DNA of 64,000 bases from Bin55 sp963667455 (lineage in GTDB: Bacteria; Pseudomonadota; Gammaproteobacteria; Pseudomonadales; Azotimanducaceae). Where the stretch lies: assembly GCA_963667455.2 (NCBI GenBank), contig CAXXFR010000019.1, positions 186,001-250,000 of the forward strand. The letters are read 5' to 3'. Of the stretch, positions 8,209 to 17,283 are shown one piece after another. The notes under the pieces are model-generated. The model was given only the letters and a program-made list of their open reading frames with translations. It was not told the DNA's origin and did no database searches. A program made the translations under genes and the position numbers. The first letter of the stretch is position 1. Every line of letters begins with the position of its first letter.

Positions 8209-9851
8209 TCGCCTTGATTGAGAAACTCTCCTATGTTCTGTTCAAGGCTGCATTGGCTAGATCTCAGGGTCGAAACTTTTCCGCGCTGATCGAAGCCACG
8301 AATGATCCCGCTTTAGTGCAGTGGGAGTTTCTTCAAAGCATTCTGCAGGCCAATGCTGACACCGAGTTCGGAGAGGAGCATGCTTTCAACAACATTGACT
8401 CCGTGGAGAGCTACAGAGCCAACGTGCCGGTCTGCGAGTTCGAGTTCCTAAGACCGTACATCGAGAAGCAACGGGACACCGGAGTTCGTGCGCTGACGAG
8501 TGCGGAACCCATCTACTACAACCGAACGAGCGGGACAACCGGATCCCCAAAGGATGTTCCGGTTACCCAGCAAGCTTTTGATGAAACGCGCAGGGATTCG
8601 CAGATCAGTGCCTACCTTCTGTCTCGAGACACGGATGCGCTCGTTGGAAAGGTGTTTGCCATCGGCGGTTCTGCAGAAGAGGATCGGACAGTTCGTGGCG
8701 TTCCGATCGGGTCGGCATCCGGAATGCTCTATCGGCAACAGTCGAGGTTTGTTCGTTCTCGCTACGTCCTGCCTCCGGAGGCATTCGACGTCGAAGACAT
8801 GGAAACTCGCTACATCGTCTGTGCGGTTTATGGACTGGCTCAGTCGGGCGTTTCGGCAGTCGCCACTGCGAACCCTTCTACGTTCATACGACTGAACGAT
8901 GTAATTCAGAACAATCCAGATGTTGTTCTTCGACATCTCGCCGAGGGAACAATGCCGGAGTGCAACGTCGAGTTGACCCCATTGAGCCCACAACCGAAGA
9001 GGGCCAGAGATCTTTCGTCGATGTTGGATCGCCACGGTAGTTTGAACTACCGGTTCGTCTGGCCGAGGTTGAGAGCTGTTATCGCCTGGTGCGGCGGGAG
9101 TTGCGGATTCGCCCTGTCACGTTTGCGCTTGCTGATTCCCGAGAGCTGTCAAGTCATTGAACTAGGCTACAACGCAAGCGAGTTCCGCGGCACGATCAAC
9201 GTGAGCCCGAGGGTTAACCGATGTCTTCCTACTTTCCAACATACGTTCTTCGAGTTCGTTCGTCAGGATGATTGGGAAAACGGAGACATGCGGTTCTTGA
9301 GTTTGCACGAACTTGAACAAGATCAGCTCTACTACATCTTTGCAACAACAACGAGTGGACTGTTTCGATACGACATAAACGACATCGTTCGAGTCACTGG
9401 ATGGATCAATCGAACACCCACCCTTGAGTTTGTTCAGAAAGGTCGAGGTGTGACCAACATAACAGGAGAAAAACTTTCGGAATATCAAGTGTTGGAAGGA
9501 GTCAAAGCTGTGCGTAGCGAGGTCGGTGTAGACCCCACGTTCTTCGTCGTGCTGGCGGACGAGGCCAATGCTCAATACTTGCTTTGCATGGAATTGGATG
9601 TCCGCCCTGACTCAGAGCGGATCGCCACTGTCTTCGACACCAGCCTTCAAGGGCTCAACGTCGAGTATGAGTCCAAGCGTAAGAGCGAACGGCTCGGCAA
9701 GGTCAGGTTCGTACTTCTGCCTCCTGGAACGGGCTTTGACTACCGTAGCGATCTCATTGCGGCCGGACAACGAGACTCTCAGTTCAAGTACATGCACTTG
9801 CAGTATCTCAAGGAAACAGCCCTGACGTTGCCGAACGATGTGCACATCTAA
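8205..9851 (+). CDS. GH3-family acyl acid amido synthetase
   Basis: Member of the GH3 branch of adenylating enzymes, which in plants join amino acids to jasmonate or auxin. Three nucleotide motifs are recognisable: TSGTTGSPKD (phosphate loop), GYNASEFRG (adenine/carboxylate motif) and FRYDINDIVRV, the counterpart of the YR.GD.v.v motif. The open frame extends upstream to 8079, but that part overlaps the hydroxylase and looks non-coding. I place the start at a TTG at 8205 whose bases overlap the upstream TGA, giving 548 aa, the normal GH3 size. The stop shares a base with the next ATG (TAATG at 9849-9853). Substrates are unknown; an acyl acid and an amino acid are the family's usual pair. Confidence 0.85.
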   Translation: MIALIEKLSYVLFKAALARSQGRNFSALIEATNDPALVQWEFLQSILQANADTEFGEEHAFNNIDSVESYRANVPVCEFEFLRPYIEKQRDTGVRALTSAEPIYYNRTSGTTGSPKDVPVTQQAFDETRRDSQISAYLLSRDTDALVGKVFAIGGSAEEDRTVRGVPIGSASGMLYRQQSRFVRSRYVLPPEAFDVEDMETRYIVCAVYGLAQSGVSAVATANPSTFIRLNDVIQNNPDVVLRHLAEGTMPECNVELTPLSPQPKRARDLSSMLDRHGSLNYRFVWPRLRAVIAWCGGSCGFALSRLRLLIPESCQVIELGYNASEFRGTINVSPRVNRCLPTFQHTFFEFVRQDDWENGDMRFLSLHELEQDQLYYIFATTTSGLFRYDINDIVRVTGWINRTPTLEFVQKGRGVTNITGEKLSEYQVLEGVKAVRSEVGVDPTFFVVLADEANAQYLLCMELDVRPDSERIATVFDTSLQGLNVEYESKRKSERLGKVRFVLLPPGTGFDYRSDLIAAGQRDSQFKYMHLQYLKETALTLPNDVHI

Positions 9852-10971
9852 TGTTGCTGTCACGTCTGCAAGCGTTTTCCTTTCCGGTTCCGTTCAAGGT
9901 CGTATTCAAGCATTCATCGGCCACCCGCAATGAGGCGGCGAATTTCATTGTTCAAGCAACCGGCAATCGATCTGAGTCGGGTTTTGGCGAAGGGTGTCCG
10001 CGAGAGTATGTAACAGGAGAAGACGTCAATTCGTGCAGGCGTTTTCTCACTGAACATGCGGAGTCGATCATCGAGCAAGTTCAAGACGTTGCAACGCTTC
10101 GGAACTGGATTGTCAAACACCAAGAAGAAATCGATTCCAACCCCAGTGCGTTTTGTGCAATCGAAATGGCGATTCTGGATCTTCTGGGCGTCGAGACAGG
10201 TTCGAGCATCGAAGAACTCTTGGAATTTCCTTCAATTGAAGGTTCAGTGAGATATTCGGCGGTATTGGGAAATTCGCCATACCCGGTGTATTGGCTGTTG
10301 TCCCGAAATTACGTCAAGAACGGGTTTCGAGACATCAAGATCAAGATCTCCGCAATGTTCGAAAAGATCGGCTGAAATTGGGATTTTGGAAAAAGCGCAT
10401 TGAACGAGACTTCGCCGTCCGTTTGGATGCCAACAATCTGTGGCAGGACGCTGACGATTGCATTCAACACCTACAGTTGATTCCTCGAACGTTTTGGGCA
10501 ATCGAGGAGCCTTTGCAACCCCGAGACTTTGACGGATTGCAGGCGGTGGCGAACGCTTTGAATGTGAGAATTGTTCTCGACGAGAGCTGTACCAGCGTTG
10601 CTGACCTTCACTATCTGAAGGGAGAGGGTTGGATCTGCAACTTGCGGGTTTCGAAGATGGGAGGCATCATTCGTTCGACCGCGTTCGCCAACGCTGCGAA
10701 GCAACGCAAAATCGATGTTGTCGTCGGTGCACACGTAGGCGAGACCAGTCTCCTGACTCGAGCATCGCTTGCTGTTGTTCAACACCTAGAAAATGAGCAG
10801 CTTGCAGTAGAAGGTGCGTTCGGTACGCACCTGCTGAGCGAAGATCTGACTTCTCCATGCATCATGTTTGACGACAACGCACAGATCTCACTGGATTCTC
10901 TGGAGGTATTGAGAAAGCCCGGTCTCGGGTTGTTCGTCGAACCGGATCGACTGGTGCCGCTCGACGGATGA
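9851..10971 (+). pseudogene. Enolase-superfamily (MLE/dipeptide epimerase-like) enzyme, frameshifted
   Basis: Two frames together encode one muconate-lactonising-enzyme-like protein. The first covers 9851-10375 (N-terminal capping domain through IKIKIS, the K.K motif). The second continues from about 10365 to 10971 with RLDANNLW (metal Asp), AIEEP (metal Glu), LDES (metal Asp) and RVSKMGG (candidate catalytic Lys), then HVGETSLL. A one-base loss near the AAAA run at about 10362 would explain the switch. All expected active-site positions survive outside the break, so this is either a very young pseudogene or an assembly error. Relatives include dipeptide epimerases, N-acylamino acid racemases and o-succinylbenzoate synthases; the exact reaction is not resolved. 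It starts on the last base of the GH3 gene. Confidence 0.8.
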
Positions 10972-11121
10972 GGTACGGTGCCACTCAGTTCCACCCTTGT
11001 TCTCATCTCAGAAATTGGACGGATTCGAGTATGCTTGAATTCGGAGAAATCGAGTCTCTGAATCGTGCGTTGCAGGCGGCGAGCGTATTGCAACGTTGTT
11101 GATTCAACAGGAGCTTAAGAA

Positions 11122-12081
11122 GTGCTGATCAAAGTTAGAACTCGGAACGAAGTGAAGTCGTCTGAAATCACGCCAGAAGCCGTGTATGGCTCACGGAGAA
11201 AGTTCATTGGACAGAGTTCGGCGGCCGTGGTTGTTGGTGCTGCCGCTGCGCCAGCGTTGGCTCTCCCCACCGGATGGGTGGAAGAACAAGGATTCAAGGA
11301 AGGCGAGCCAATTGGCGAGAAGATCACTCCAGAGGAATACGCCATCCGCTACAACAACTTCTACGAATTTGGCACCGGCAAGGACGATCCTTTTCGTAAA
11401 GCCAAGCAGATGACTACCGACCCTTGGACTATCGAGATCGGTGGGCAAGTTGCAAAACCCGGAAAAGTTGCCATTGAGGACTTGTTGAAGGGCGTAGGTT
11501 TGGAGGAGAGGATCTATCGTTTGCGCTGCGTTGAAGCTTGGTCGATGGTCATTCCTTGGATCGGGGTCCCGATCAAGGCCATCCTCGACAAGTACGAACC
11601 CTTAGGTAGTGCGAAGTATGTGAAGTTCACGACGTTGTATCGACCGTCGGAAATGCCTGGAATTCGATCTGTGTTCTCGTCGGTGGAGTTTCCTTATGTA
11701 GAAGGACTGAGATTGGACGAGGCGTACCACCCTCTCGCGATATTTGCAGTTGGTATGTACGGAAAAATTCTTCCGAACCAAAATGGTGCGCCGTTCCGAC
11801 TAGTCGTACCGTGGAAGTACGGGTTCAAGAGCATCAAGTCGATCGTGAAAATCGAACTTACCGAGCGTCAGCCTCGAACTACATGGAACCGATCGGCTCC
11901 GCATGAATATGGCTTCTATGCAAACGTCAACCCCAAGGTAAACCATCCTAGGTGGTCGCAGGCCAAGGAACGCAGACTGCCAGCGACTTTGTTTGGATCG
12001 AAGATCGATACGTTAATGTTCAATGGCTACGACGAGGTCGCGTCACTGTACGAAGGTATGAACCTGAAGCGGAAGTACTAG
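11122..12081 (+). CDS. msrP: Protein-methionine-sulfoxide reductase catalytic subunit MsrP
   Basis: Periplasmic molybdopterin enzyme that repairs oxidised methionines in envelope proteins, fed with electrons by MsrQ. A Tat signal is visible (SRRKFIGQ, about residues 24-31, followed by an Ala-rich stretch). The molybdenum-ligating cysteine is C136 in RLRCVEAWSM. Length (319 aa) and the sulfite-oxidase fold pattern (MYGKILPNQNGAPFRLVVPWKYGFK region) fit MsrP/YedY. The GTG start at 11122 has GGAG eight bases upstream. msrQ follows 33 bases downstream. The cofactor requirement connects it loosely to moaB at 20116-20619. Confidence 0.95.
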   Translation: MLIKVRTRNEVKSSEITPEAVYGSRRKFIGQSSAAVVVGAAAAPALALPTGWVEEQGFKEGEPIGEKITPEEYAIRYNNFYEFGTGKDDPFRKAKQMTTDPWTIEIGGQVAKPGKVAIEDLLKGVGLEERIYRLRCVEAWSMVIPWIGVPIKAILDKYEPLGSAKYVKFTTLYRPSEMPGIRSVFSSVEFPYVEGLRLDEAYHPLAIFAVGMYGKILPNQNGAPFRLVVPWKYGFKSIKSIVKIELTERQPRTTWNRSAPHEYGFYANVNPKVNHPRWSQAKERRLPATLFGSKIDTLMFNGYDEVASLYEGMNLKRKY

Positions 12082-12114
12082 CCTCCACGAAAACCTCCTC
12101 AAGTTCCAACCAAG

Positions 12115-12819
12115 GTGGCAACTCAAGAATCTGCACGCCCAGGTCCTCGTTTCGCTTGGTTGGCGACGCGGACTGCAAAGTGGTCGGTCGGAATCCTCAT
12201 TGCGATTCCGTTTCTACTGATTCTGAATGATGTAAGGATCGAGCTAGTCAGTCCCGGTACGGGTCTAGGCCCGGATCCCGGCGAGGAACTGGTCGAACGA
12301 CTGGGCGATTGGTCGATTCGCTTTCTCTATCTGACTTTGCTCGTTTCTTCCGCTGCGCGACTCCTGAAGATTCCTGTGCTTGTCCAGCACCGACGAACAG
12401 TCGGATTGTGGGCTTTCTTCTATATCGTGCTTCACTTGGCGGCCTATTTCTCTGCTCTTGCTGGCTTCGACTTCAACGTGCTTCTGGCGGACTTCGAGAA
12501 ACGCCCGTACATCACCTTCGGAATCTGTGGTCTGGCATTGCTGATCCCATTGGCCATAACTTCCACCCGTGGTTGGCAGCGTCGGCTGAAGGCGAATTGG
12601 AAGAGGCTGCACCGCATCGTGTACATTGCAGCGATACTTGCTCTCGTACATCTGTGGATGCAGGAGAAGGCTTCCTATTTCGATACCTTCCTCTACGGAT
12701 CCATACTTGGACTGCTTTTCGTTGAACGGATTGTCGATGCACTGATGAAAATGCGTCGCCGTTCCGTGAGGGCAGCACGTGAATCGAAAACTGACTCAAG
12801 ACAAGGTGAAACAGAGTGA
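12115..12819 (+). CDS. msrQ: MsrQ, haem-binding membrane subunit of the MsrPQ system
   Basis: Inner-membrane b-type cytochrome of the ferric reductase-like family that passes electrons to periplasmic MsrP. The product is 234 aa with about six hydrophobic segments. Histidines in transmembrane positions (VLHLAAY and LHRIVYI, and VHLWMQ) are the probable haem ligands. The start is a GTG; a short N-terminal extension precedes the first membrane helix. The stop overlaps the GTG of the pterin dehydratase gene (GTGA), so the downstream gene is translationally coupled. Confidence 0.93.
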   Translation: MATQESARPGPRFAWLATRTAKWSVGILIAIPFLLILNDVRIELVSPGTGLGPDPGEELVERLGDWSIRFLYLTLLVSSAARLLKIPVLVQHRRTVGLWAFFYIVLHLAAYFSALAGFDFNVLLADFEKRPYITFGICGLALLIPLAITSTRGWQRRLKANWKRLHRIVYIAAILALVHLWMQEKASYFDTFLYGSILGLLFVERIVDALMKMRRRSVRAARESKTDSRQGETE

Positions 12820-13178
12820 CCTCTCTACAAGATCAACATGCAGTCGCAGTAAATGAGAATGCAAATCCGTTAACCGACGATGAATTGCGTTCGTACCTTG
12901 AACAGGTTCCGGAATGGAATATCGACGTTACAGTCGACCGGGAGCTTTTCTTTCTGACTCGGACGTATTCGTTCGACTCCTACGAGAAAGTTCTTCACTT
13001 CCACAACCTTGTCGGCGGACTGGCAGAAGCGGAACAGCACCATCCTGAGATGACTTCACAATACGGTGGCTTGACTGTGAAGTGGTGGACCCACACCGTC
13101 GGAGGGCTTCACCAAAACGACTTCATTTTGGCAGCCAAGTGCGATGCCGCCTACCAAGACTTAACTGAGTCCAATTGA
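12816..13178 (+). CDS. phhB: Pterin-4a-carbinolamine dehydratase
   Basis: Dehydrates 4a-hydroxytetrahydropterin, recycling the cofactor of aromatic amino acid hydroxylases. The 120-aa length and the core (W at about residue 33, SFDSYEKVLHF, then AEQHHPEM with the catalytic His pair) are typical. No phenylalanine hydroxylase gene is in view, so its role here might lie elsewhere or its partner may be distant. It overlaps msrQ by four bases and converges on the DAHP synthase gene with a one-base gap. Confidence 0.92.
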   Translation: MTSLQDQHAVAVNENANPLTDDELRSYLEQVPEWNIDVTVDRELFFLTRTYSFDSYEKVLHFHNLVGGLAEAEQHHPEMTSQYGGLTVKWWTHTVGGLHQNDFILAAKCDAAYQDLTESN

Positions 13179-13179
13179 A

Positions 13180-14256
13180 CTAGGCGACACCCCTATCCCT
13201 GACGCGCTTTCGAGCGCGAGCAGCTTCAGCCAGTTGCTTGAGGCAGGCAACGGTGTCGTCCCATCCAATGCATGCATCAGTAATGCTTTGGCCGTAAACG
13301 AGGCCGGTTCCGTCGCCAACGGATTGATTTCCTTCAACGAGATTGCTCTCGATCATCACCCCCATGATGCAAGTTTCGCCTTGTTCGAGCTGCTCGCAGA
13401 GCGAGTCGCAAACCGCTAATTGCCGCTTGAACACCTTGTTGCTGTTCGCATGGCTCATATCCACCATCAGCCGATGGTTCAGACCGGATTCTCGCAGGAG
13501 ATTGCCAGCATCTTGGATCGACTTGTGGTCGTAGTTCGTTCCATCATCGCCGCCACGCAACACCACATGGCAATCGTTGTTGCCGGAAGTCGAAAAGATC
13601 GCAGTGTGTCCCGATTTGGTCACCGAGAGAAAAATGTGCGATGCACTTGCTGACTCGACAGCGTGCGCGGCCGAAGCGATATCTCCGTGTGTGGTGTTCT
13701 TGAATCCAACCGGACACGAGAGACCGGATGCAAGTTGGCGGTGAATCTGGCTTTGAGTCGTCCGTGCTCCGATAGCGCTCCAAGAGAGTAGGTCGCCGAT
13801 GTATTGCGGCGTAATGGGATCGAGGTATTCCGTTCCGACTCCCAGACCGATTTCAAGGATATTTCTCAACAGCTGGCGGGCTATTAAGAGACCATCATTG
13901 ATGTTGAACGAACCGTTCAAATGTGGATCGTTGAGGAGCCCCTTCCAACCGACAGTTGTGCGTGGTTTTTCAAAGTAAACACGCATGAGAATGCAGAGGT
14001 CTTCCTTTAGTTCTGCAGCAGTAGCTCGAAGTTTTTGGGCGTAGTCGAGAGCGGAATTTGGGTCGTGAATCGAACAGGGACCAACCACTACGAGGAGACG
14101 AGGATCTCGCCCCCAGACAATGTCACTTGCTTCGGCGCGGCGCCAGTAGACCAACTCCGACGTTCGTTCAGAGAGTGGGAACTGATCAATGATGCTTTGG
14201 GGTGCAATGACCTCATTCTGACCATTGATGCGAACATCGTCGGTGTGGTAGAACAT
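13180..14256 (-). CDS. 3-deoxy-7-phosphoheptulonate (DAHP) synthase, class I AroF/G/H type
   Basis: Condenses phosphoenolpyruvate with erythrose 4-phosphate, the entry step of the shikimate pathway. At 358 aa it has the enterobacterial class I length. Recognisable parts are VVGPCSIHDP (about residues 57-66), RVYFEKPRTT, GARTTQSQIHRQLASGL, a FKNTTHGD segment and MVDMSHANS, which includes metal and substrate ligands. The sequence does not tell me which aromatic amino acid inhibits it, so no aroF/G/H letter is given. It sits alone, convergent with phhB and divergent from the holD-like gene across 82 bases. Confidence 0.95.
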   Translation of the reverse strand: MFYHTDDVRINGQNEVIAPQSIIDQFPLSERTSELVYWRRAEASDIVWGRDPRLLVVVGPCSIHDPNSALDYAQKLRATAAELKEDLCILMRVYFEKPRTTVGWKGLLNDPHLNGSFNINDGLLIARQLLRNILEIGLGVGTEYLDPITPQYIGDLLSWSAIGARTTQSQIHRQLASGLSCPVGFKNTTHGDIASAAHAVESASASHIFLSVTKSGHTAIFSTSGNNDCHVVLRGGDDGTNYDHKSIQDAGNLLRESGLNHRLMVDMSHANSNKVFKRQLAVCDSLCEQLEQGETCIMGVMIESNLVEGNQSVGDGTGLVYGQSITDACIGWDDTVACLKQLAEAARARKRVRDRGVA

Positions 14257-14338
14257 GGCTTGTGCTACTCGTACTCGGAAGAAGTAAAGTGATTGAGCGA
14301 GGGGAAGTTCTAGAGCGTTTGCTCAAGAGTCGATTGTA

Positions 14339-15040
14339 GTGGAGAAGCGATTGGACCCGAAGCGAATCGCATGGTTGCACCGACTTGGTGTCGATGTCTG
14401 GATGAGTCGAGGCAGTCAAGCCGAGACTGTTGTTGAGATTGAAGCTCAGGCAAGCAACGTCGAGCAAGCAGAATCGGATCAGTTCAGTGTCAACGAAGCG
14501 AAGTTTCGCACAGTCGAGCAGATTGAAGAGAAAACAAGGGGCCGAGATCAAGGTGAACTGAGGTATGTCCAGGAGCCAGAAAGCCCTACACCGCAAAGTG
14601 TCCAGCCTGCAATTGAATCGGAGTCGTCAGAAGAAGAAATAGCGGTTCAACTCCAATGTTTGGCGTACGGGGATGCCCTCGTCGTCATCGACCAGGACCA
14701 GGAAGACTCCACGCAGCTGTGCCGGGGAATTGCGTATGCAATGTCAGGCTATGCCAACGCTGAAATGCACCAATTGAGTTTTGATTGGCCTCCGGGAGGA
14801 TCGCAATTAACTCAAGAGCACTCGAGGATTGGAGGAATGAGTAGCGTCCAGCGGGCATTGAAATCCTTGGTTGTGAACCACAAATGGGATGCGAGACTGC
14901 TCTTGATTGTCGGGGATATGGCCGACCAAGCCACTCGGATTCTGCAGCAGGAAGATCGCAAGGTCATTAGAATTCCCACTCTGCCGGATAGTCCGCAGGC
15001 TAAACGCCGCCTATGGCAACAGATCCTAGAACAGTCCTAA
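14339..15040 (+). CDS. HolD-like protein (putative DNA polymerase III psi subunit)
   Basis: Not assigned by any strong motif, but both ends match the layout of the psi subunit of the clamp loader. The N-terminus (DPKRIAWLHRLGVDVWMSRG) resembles the E. coli HolD opening, with W, LG and W at matching spacings. The C-terminus (PQAKRRLWQQILEQS) resembles HolD's LWQQI end. Between them lie an acidic low-complexity stretch (about residues 25-100, rich in Glu, Gln and Ser) and a Rossmann-like core around ALVVIDQDQED and LLLIVGDM. It overlaps rimI by 28 bases, matching the holD-rimI order of E. coli. At 233 aa it is longer than enterobacterial HolD. HolC is encoded at 50435-50953. Confidence 0.5.
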   Translation: MEKRLDPKRIAWLHRLGVDVWMSRGSQAETVVEIEAQASNVEQAESDQFSVNEAKFRTVEQIEEKTRGRDQGELRYVQEPESPTPQSVQPAIESESSEEEIAVQLQCLAYGDALVVIDQDQEDSTQLCRGIAYAMSGYANAEMHQLSFDWPPGGSQLTQEHSRIGGMSSVQRALKSLVVNHKWDARLLLIVGDMADQATRILQQEDRKVIRIPTLPDSPQAKRRLWQQILEQS

Positions 15041-15516
15041 CTCTGCTTAGTGAGAACCAAGACTCGTTGATACGACCGTTCGACTTCGACGACCTGCCGG
15101 AGGTCTACGACATCGAGAATCGCTCGATGCCTTTCGGCTGGAGCAAGCAGATTTTCAAGTCCTGCTTGGTCGGTCCGTATGAGAGCTGGAAGATGGAAAT
15201 TGTCGGTCTGAAAGACTCTCGGATAGTCGGCTACTACGTTCTCTACGTGATGAAGACATTCGCCGAGTTATGCAACATTTGCGTGGATGTCTCCGAGCAG
15301 CAGAAAGGCTTTGGAACTTTGTTGCTGAACCACGCAGTTCAACGATGTGCCGAACGCGGGATTCGGACGCTGTCTCTCGAAGTCAGACAATCCAACGTGA
15401 TTGCCAAGAAACTCTACTTGGACTTTGGATTTCGTTCGGTTGGAGTTCGCAAGAACTACTACGCCGCAATCATTGGTCGAGAAGATGCCGAAGTCATGGA
15501 GCTCCCGATCGCTTAG
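15013..15516 (+). CDS. rimI: Ribosomal protein bS18 alanine N-acetyltransferase RimI
   Basis: GNAT-family enzyme that acetylates the N-terminus of ribosomal protein S18. The acetyl-CoA loop is QQKGFGT (about residues 96-102), followed by the RTLSLEVRQSN strand and the KKLYLDFGF segment that ends in the catalytic tyrosine region KNYY. Total length is 167 aa. The first about 15 residues, which overlap the upstream gene, may not be translated, because an alternative start inside the early codons is possible. The overlap with the HolD-like gene suggests one transcript. Confidence 0.9.
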   Translation: MATDPRTVLTLLSENQDSLIRPFDFDDLPEVYDIENRSMPFGWSKQIFKSCLVGPYESWKMEIVGLKDSRIVGYYVLYVMKTFAELCNICVDVSEQQKGFGTLLLNHAVQRCAERGIRTLSLEVRQSNVIAKKLYLDFGFRSVGVRKNYYAAIIGREDAEVMELPIA

Positions 15517-15631
15517 CCAATTGCATCGCACCTTGGCAAGTTCTCGTTGTCATAGGGTGTGTTGAGTAGCCGCCGAGAGCCGCCTAAGAATCGGTGTGGA
15601 TCTGACAGGATTCAGCTCCAAAACAGACACC

Positions 15632-15637
15632 TATAAT
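15632..15637 (+). promoter_or_regulatory. Candidate -10 box for prfC
   Basis: A perfect TATAAT stands 24 bases before the prfC ATG at 15661, in the 144-base gap after rimI. No good -35 box lies at the normal distance: CTGACA at 15602 is 24 bases away and TTCAGC at 15611 is 15 away. The transcript leader would be under 20 nt. Confidence 0.3.
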
Positions 15638-15660
15638 TCGCGATTTTCTATCGATCTTCC

Positions 15661-17268
15661 ATGAAGTATCAGCAGTTTGTCGATCAACGACGAACGTTTG
15701 CAATTATTTCCCATCCCGACGCAGGGAAGACCACCATTACCGAGCGTCTGCTTCTGCTCGGCAGGGCAATCCAGATGGCAGGGACGGTCAAAGCGAAGAA
15801 GAGTGGCCGTCACGCGAAGTCGGACTGGATGGCGATGGAGCAGCAGCGTGGCATATCTGTTACCACTTCCGTGATGCAGTTCGAGTACGGCGACTGTGTT
15901 GTCAATTTGCTGGACACTCCCGGCCACGAAGACTTTTCGGAAGACACCTATCGAACATTGACCGCAGTGGATTCCGCCGTAATGGTCATCGATGGCGCAA
16001 AAGGAGTAGAGCCACGCACTCGGAAACTGCTCGAGATCTGCCGCATGAGGGACACACCGATCATTACGTTTGTCAACAAGCTTGACAGAGAGTCGATGGA
16101 TCCCTTGGCGATGATCGAGCACATCGAGAACGAACTTCAGCTTGAGTGCGTTTCAGCCAATTGGCCGATTGGTTCAGGCCGATCCCTTCGTGGCATTTAC
16201 AAGATGAACGAAGATGAGTACGTCGAGTACGAACAAGGTCACGGATCCACGCAATTCAATTTTCGAACAGTCGATGGGCTAAAGTCAGACGAGGCTAGGC
16301 AATGGCTCGGAGCAGATTACGAAGAACACTCTGAAATGATCGAGTTGGTTCGAGAAGCCAGTCCTTCGTTTGACAACGATGAATACCTGGCTGGTCGCCA
16401 AACCCCAGTGTTCTTTGGAAGCGCTTTGCAAAACTTCGGAGTTGAAGACTTGCTGAAGCAATTCGTGAGTATTGCGCCTTGCCCACAGAACCGCGAGACG
16501 GACACCAAGACTGTTACACCCTACGACGACGAACTGACAGGGTTCGTGTTCAAGATTCAGGCGAACATGTCTCCCAAGCATCGAGATCGCATTGCATTCA
16601 TGAGAATTTGCTCAGGTCGCTACAGCAAGGGAATGCGGATGAATCATGTTCGAATTGGCAGAGAGATCAGGATCTCGGATGCTGTGACTTTCATGGCCGG
16701 CGATCGAACTCAAGTGGAAGAGGCCTATGCGGGAGACATCATCGGCTTGCACAACCACGGCACGATCCGGATCGGCGATACGTTCACGCAAGGGGAATCG
16801 TTCGGTTTTCGCGGCGTCCCAAACTTCGCTCCAGAGATCTTCAGGCGAGTGCGCGTCCGAGATCCTCTGCATTCGAAACGACTGAAGAACGGTATCAGGC
16901 AACTCTCTGAAGAGGGCGCGACACAGGTTTTTCATCCAGTAGAAAATCAGGACATCATTGTCGGAGCAGTAGGCTCGCTGCAATTCGATTTGGTCGCGTT
17001 TCGATTGCGCGAGGAGTATGGTGCGGAATGCACCTACGAACCCTGCAATATCCACACTGTCCGGTGGGTGAGTGCCGATGATCCGGATGTCTGGTCAGAT
17101 TTTTGTAGACGTGCGAAGCAACAATTGGCCAGAGACGGAGATGACTACCACGCAGTCCTTGCTACATCGCGACCGAACTTGAGGCTACTTCAGGAACGAT
17201 GGCCTGAGGTTACGTTTTCTTCCACCCGCGAGCATGCCGCCAATCAAAATCCCACCGCACTAGCATAA
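15661..17268 (+). CDS. prfC: Peptide chain release factor 3
   Basis: Translational GTPase that removes RF1 and RF2 from the ribosome after termination. The 535-aa product has the GTPase motifs: SHPDAGKTT (G1, residues 18-26), GISVTTS (G2), DTPGHEDFSED (G3) and NKLDRE (G4). The RF3-specific region follows with VFFGSALQNFGV and the C-terminal DLVAFRLREEYGAE segment. The ATG at 15661 is the only sensible start. It appears monocistronic; the SirB1-family gene begins 15 bases later and could share its transcript. Confidence 0.97.
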   Translation: MKYQQFVDQRRTFAIISHPDAGKTTITERLLLLGRAIQMAGTVKAKKSGRHAKSDWMAMEQQRGISVTTSVMQFEYGDCVVNLLDTPGHEDFSEDTYRTLTAVDSAVMVIDGAKGVEPRTRKLLEICRMRDTPIITFVNKLDRESMDPLAMIEHIENELQLECVSANWPIGSGRSLRGIYKMNEDEYVEYEQGHGSTQFNFRTVDGLKSDEARQWLGADYEEHSEMIELVREASPSFDNDEYLAGRQTPVFFGSALQNFGVEDLLKQFVSIAPCPQNRETDTKTVTPYDDELTGFVFKIQANMSPKHRDRIAFMRICSGRYSKGMRMNHVRIGREIRISDAVTFMAGDRTQVEEAYAGDIIGLHNHGTIRIGDTFTQGESFGFRGVPNFAPEIFRRVRVRDPLHSKRLKNGIRQLSEEGATQVFHPVENQDIIVGAVGSLQFDLVAFRLREEYGAECTYEPCNIHTVRWVSADDPDVWSDFCRRAKQQLARDGDDYHAVLATSRPNLRLLQERWPEVTFSSTREHAANQNPTALA

Positions 17269-17283
17269 AATCTCGAAACTCGC

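Noticed and set aside
10350..10400. Programmed -1 frameshift in the enolase-superfamily gene
   Set aside because: The local sequence does not form a proper X XXY YYZ heptamer, and this family does not use recoding as far as I know.
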